A stretch of DNA of 23,704 nucleotides, taken from Fusobacterium sp. (GTDB lineage: Bacteria > Fusobacteriota > Fusobacteriia > Fusobacteriales > Fusobacteriaceae). Where the stretch lies: contig NZ_JAGIRL010000004.1 of NCBI RefSeq assembly GCF_019012925.1, forward strand, positions 1 through 23,704, written 5' to 3'. Below the pieces are notes generated by a model. The model did not search any database. It was not told the DNA's origin and worked only from the letters and a program-made list of their open reading frames with translations. The position numbers and the translations under genes were made by a program. Positions 23,546-23,704 of this stretch are shown in pieces (the first letter of the stretch is position 1; every line of letters starts with the position of its first letter).

Positions 23546-23704
23546 AATTGCCGTTGCCAAAAATCTATAAAAATATAGAAATTTGTTTATTTCCTTCTTC
23601 TCAGAGTCCGATTTTGCCGTAGCTACTTTCGTTTTATATAACTCTCCAAAGGCTTAAATTCGGATACAACGAATCCTACATATTAGCATTTTCTTGTTTG
23701 TGAA
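23546..23704 (-). other. Unusual proA upstream region, open in frame and possibly structured or repeated
   Basis: Read on the minus strand, the proA frame is open from 23653 to the ATG at 23545, without an ATG. Its translation (for example LYKTKVATAKSDSEKKEINK) is lysine-rich and unlike any ProA. The nearest purine-rich AGAAGGAA is about 50 bases from the ATG. Possible stems: GGAT/ATCC near 23660-23674, and CTTTGGAGAGT with ACTCTGAGAAG (9 of 11 pairs). It may be a structured leader or the end of an inserted element. No other gene is supported here. Confidence 0.4.

Overview
The window looks like a chromosomal segment of a low-GC, Gram-negative anaerobe, most plausibly a Fusobacterium or close relative. 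DNA composition is very AT-rich and codons are A/T-ending. An LPS heptose gene (hldD) sits beside Firmicute-like genes: a TPP-riboswitch-controlled ykoFEDC transporter, a Mn-dependent family II pyrophosphatase, and strong AGGAG ribosome binding sites. The species assignment is inference.

Layout. (1) 2-4095: the end of a surface-polysaccharide locus. It holds the 3' part of an E. coli-type UDP-glucose 6-dehydrogenase (ugd), a UDP-glucuronate 4-epimerase, an MBOAT O-acyltransferase and a membrane-anchored SGNH-like partner. Together these suggest UDP-glucuronate/UDP-galacturonate supply followed by O-acylation of a surface glycan. (2) 4109-7590: promoter, TPP riboswitch and the ykoFEDC operon, an ECF-type importer for a thiamine precursor with its soluble YkoF protein. 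(3) 7591-12862: an accessory block with a Fic protein lacking the catalytic histidine, a RelB/YafQ toxin-antitoxin pair, a large SNF2-family ATPase and a HicAB pair. It contains two near-identical 34-bp direct repeats and a decayed fragment of the ykoC 3' end, so it has a history of insertion or duplication. (4) 12863-22204: housekeeping genes: ppaC (minus), ligA, secA, a lipoprotein of unknown function, then a PHP phosphoesterase-hldD-uppP operon for envelope precursor functions. (5) 22298-23704: proA on the minus strand, with an unusual upstream region that keeps the proA frame open and has no recognisable Shine-Dalgarno site.

Most notable points: a nearly complete switch mechanism can be read from the TPP riboswitch, because one 13-nt arm can pair with either the aptamer or the terminator and the terminator also buries the ykoF ribosome binding site. 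The Fic protein has Gln in place of the catalytic His but keeps an inhibitory-type motif. The accessory block carries scars (34-bp repeats and a ykoC fragment whose strongest part differs from its parent only by C-to-T and G-to-A changes). Two adjacent, mutually exclusive hairpins precede the PHP gene. The proA leader may be an inserted repeat or structured element. I found no CRISPR array, tRNA, rRNA or insertion-sequence transposase. No clear new multi-gene defence system is visible; the SNF2 ATPase among toxin-antitoxin genes is the closest candidate.
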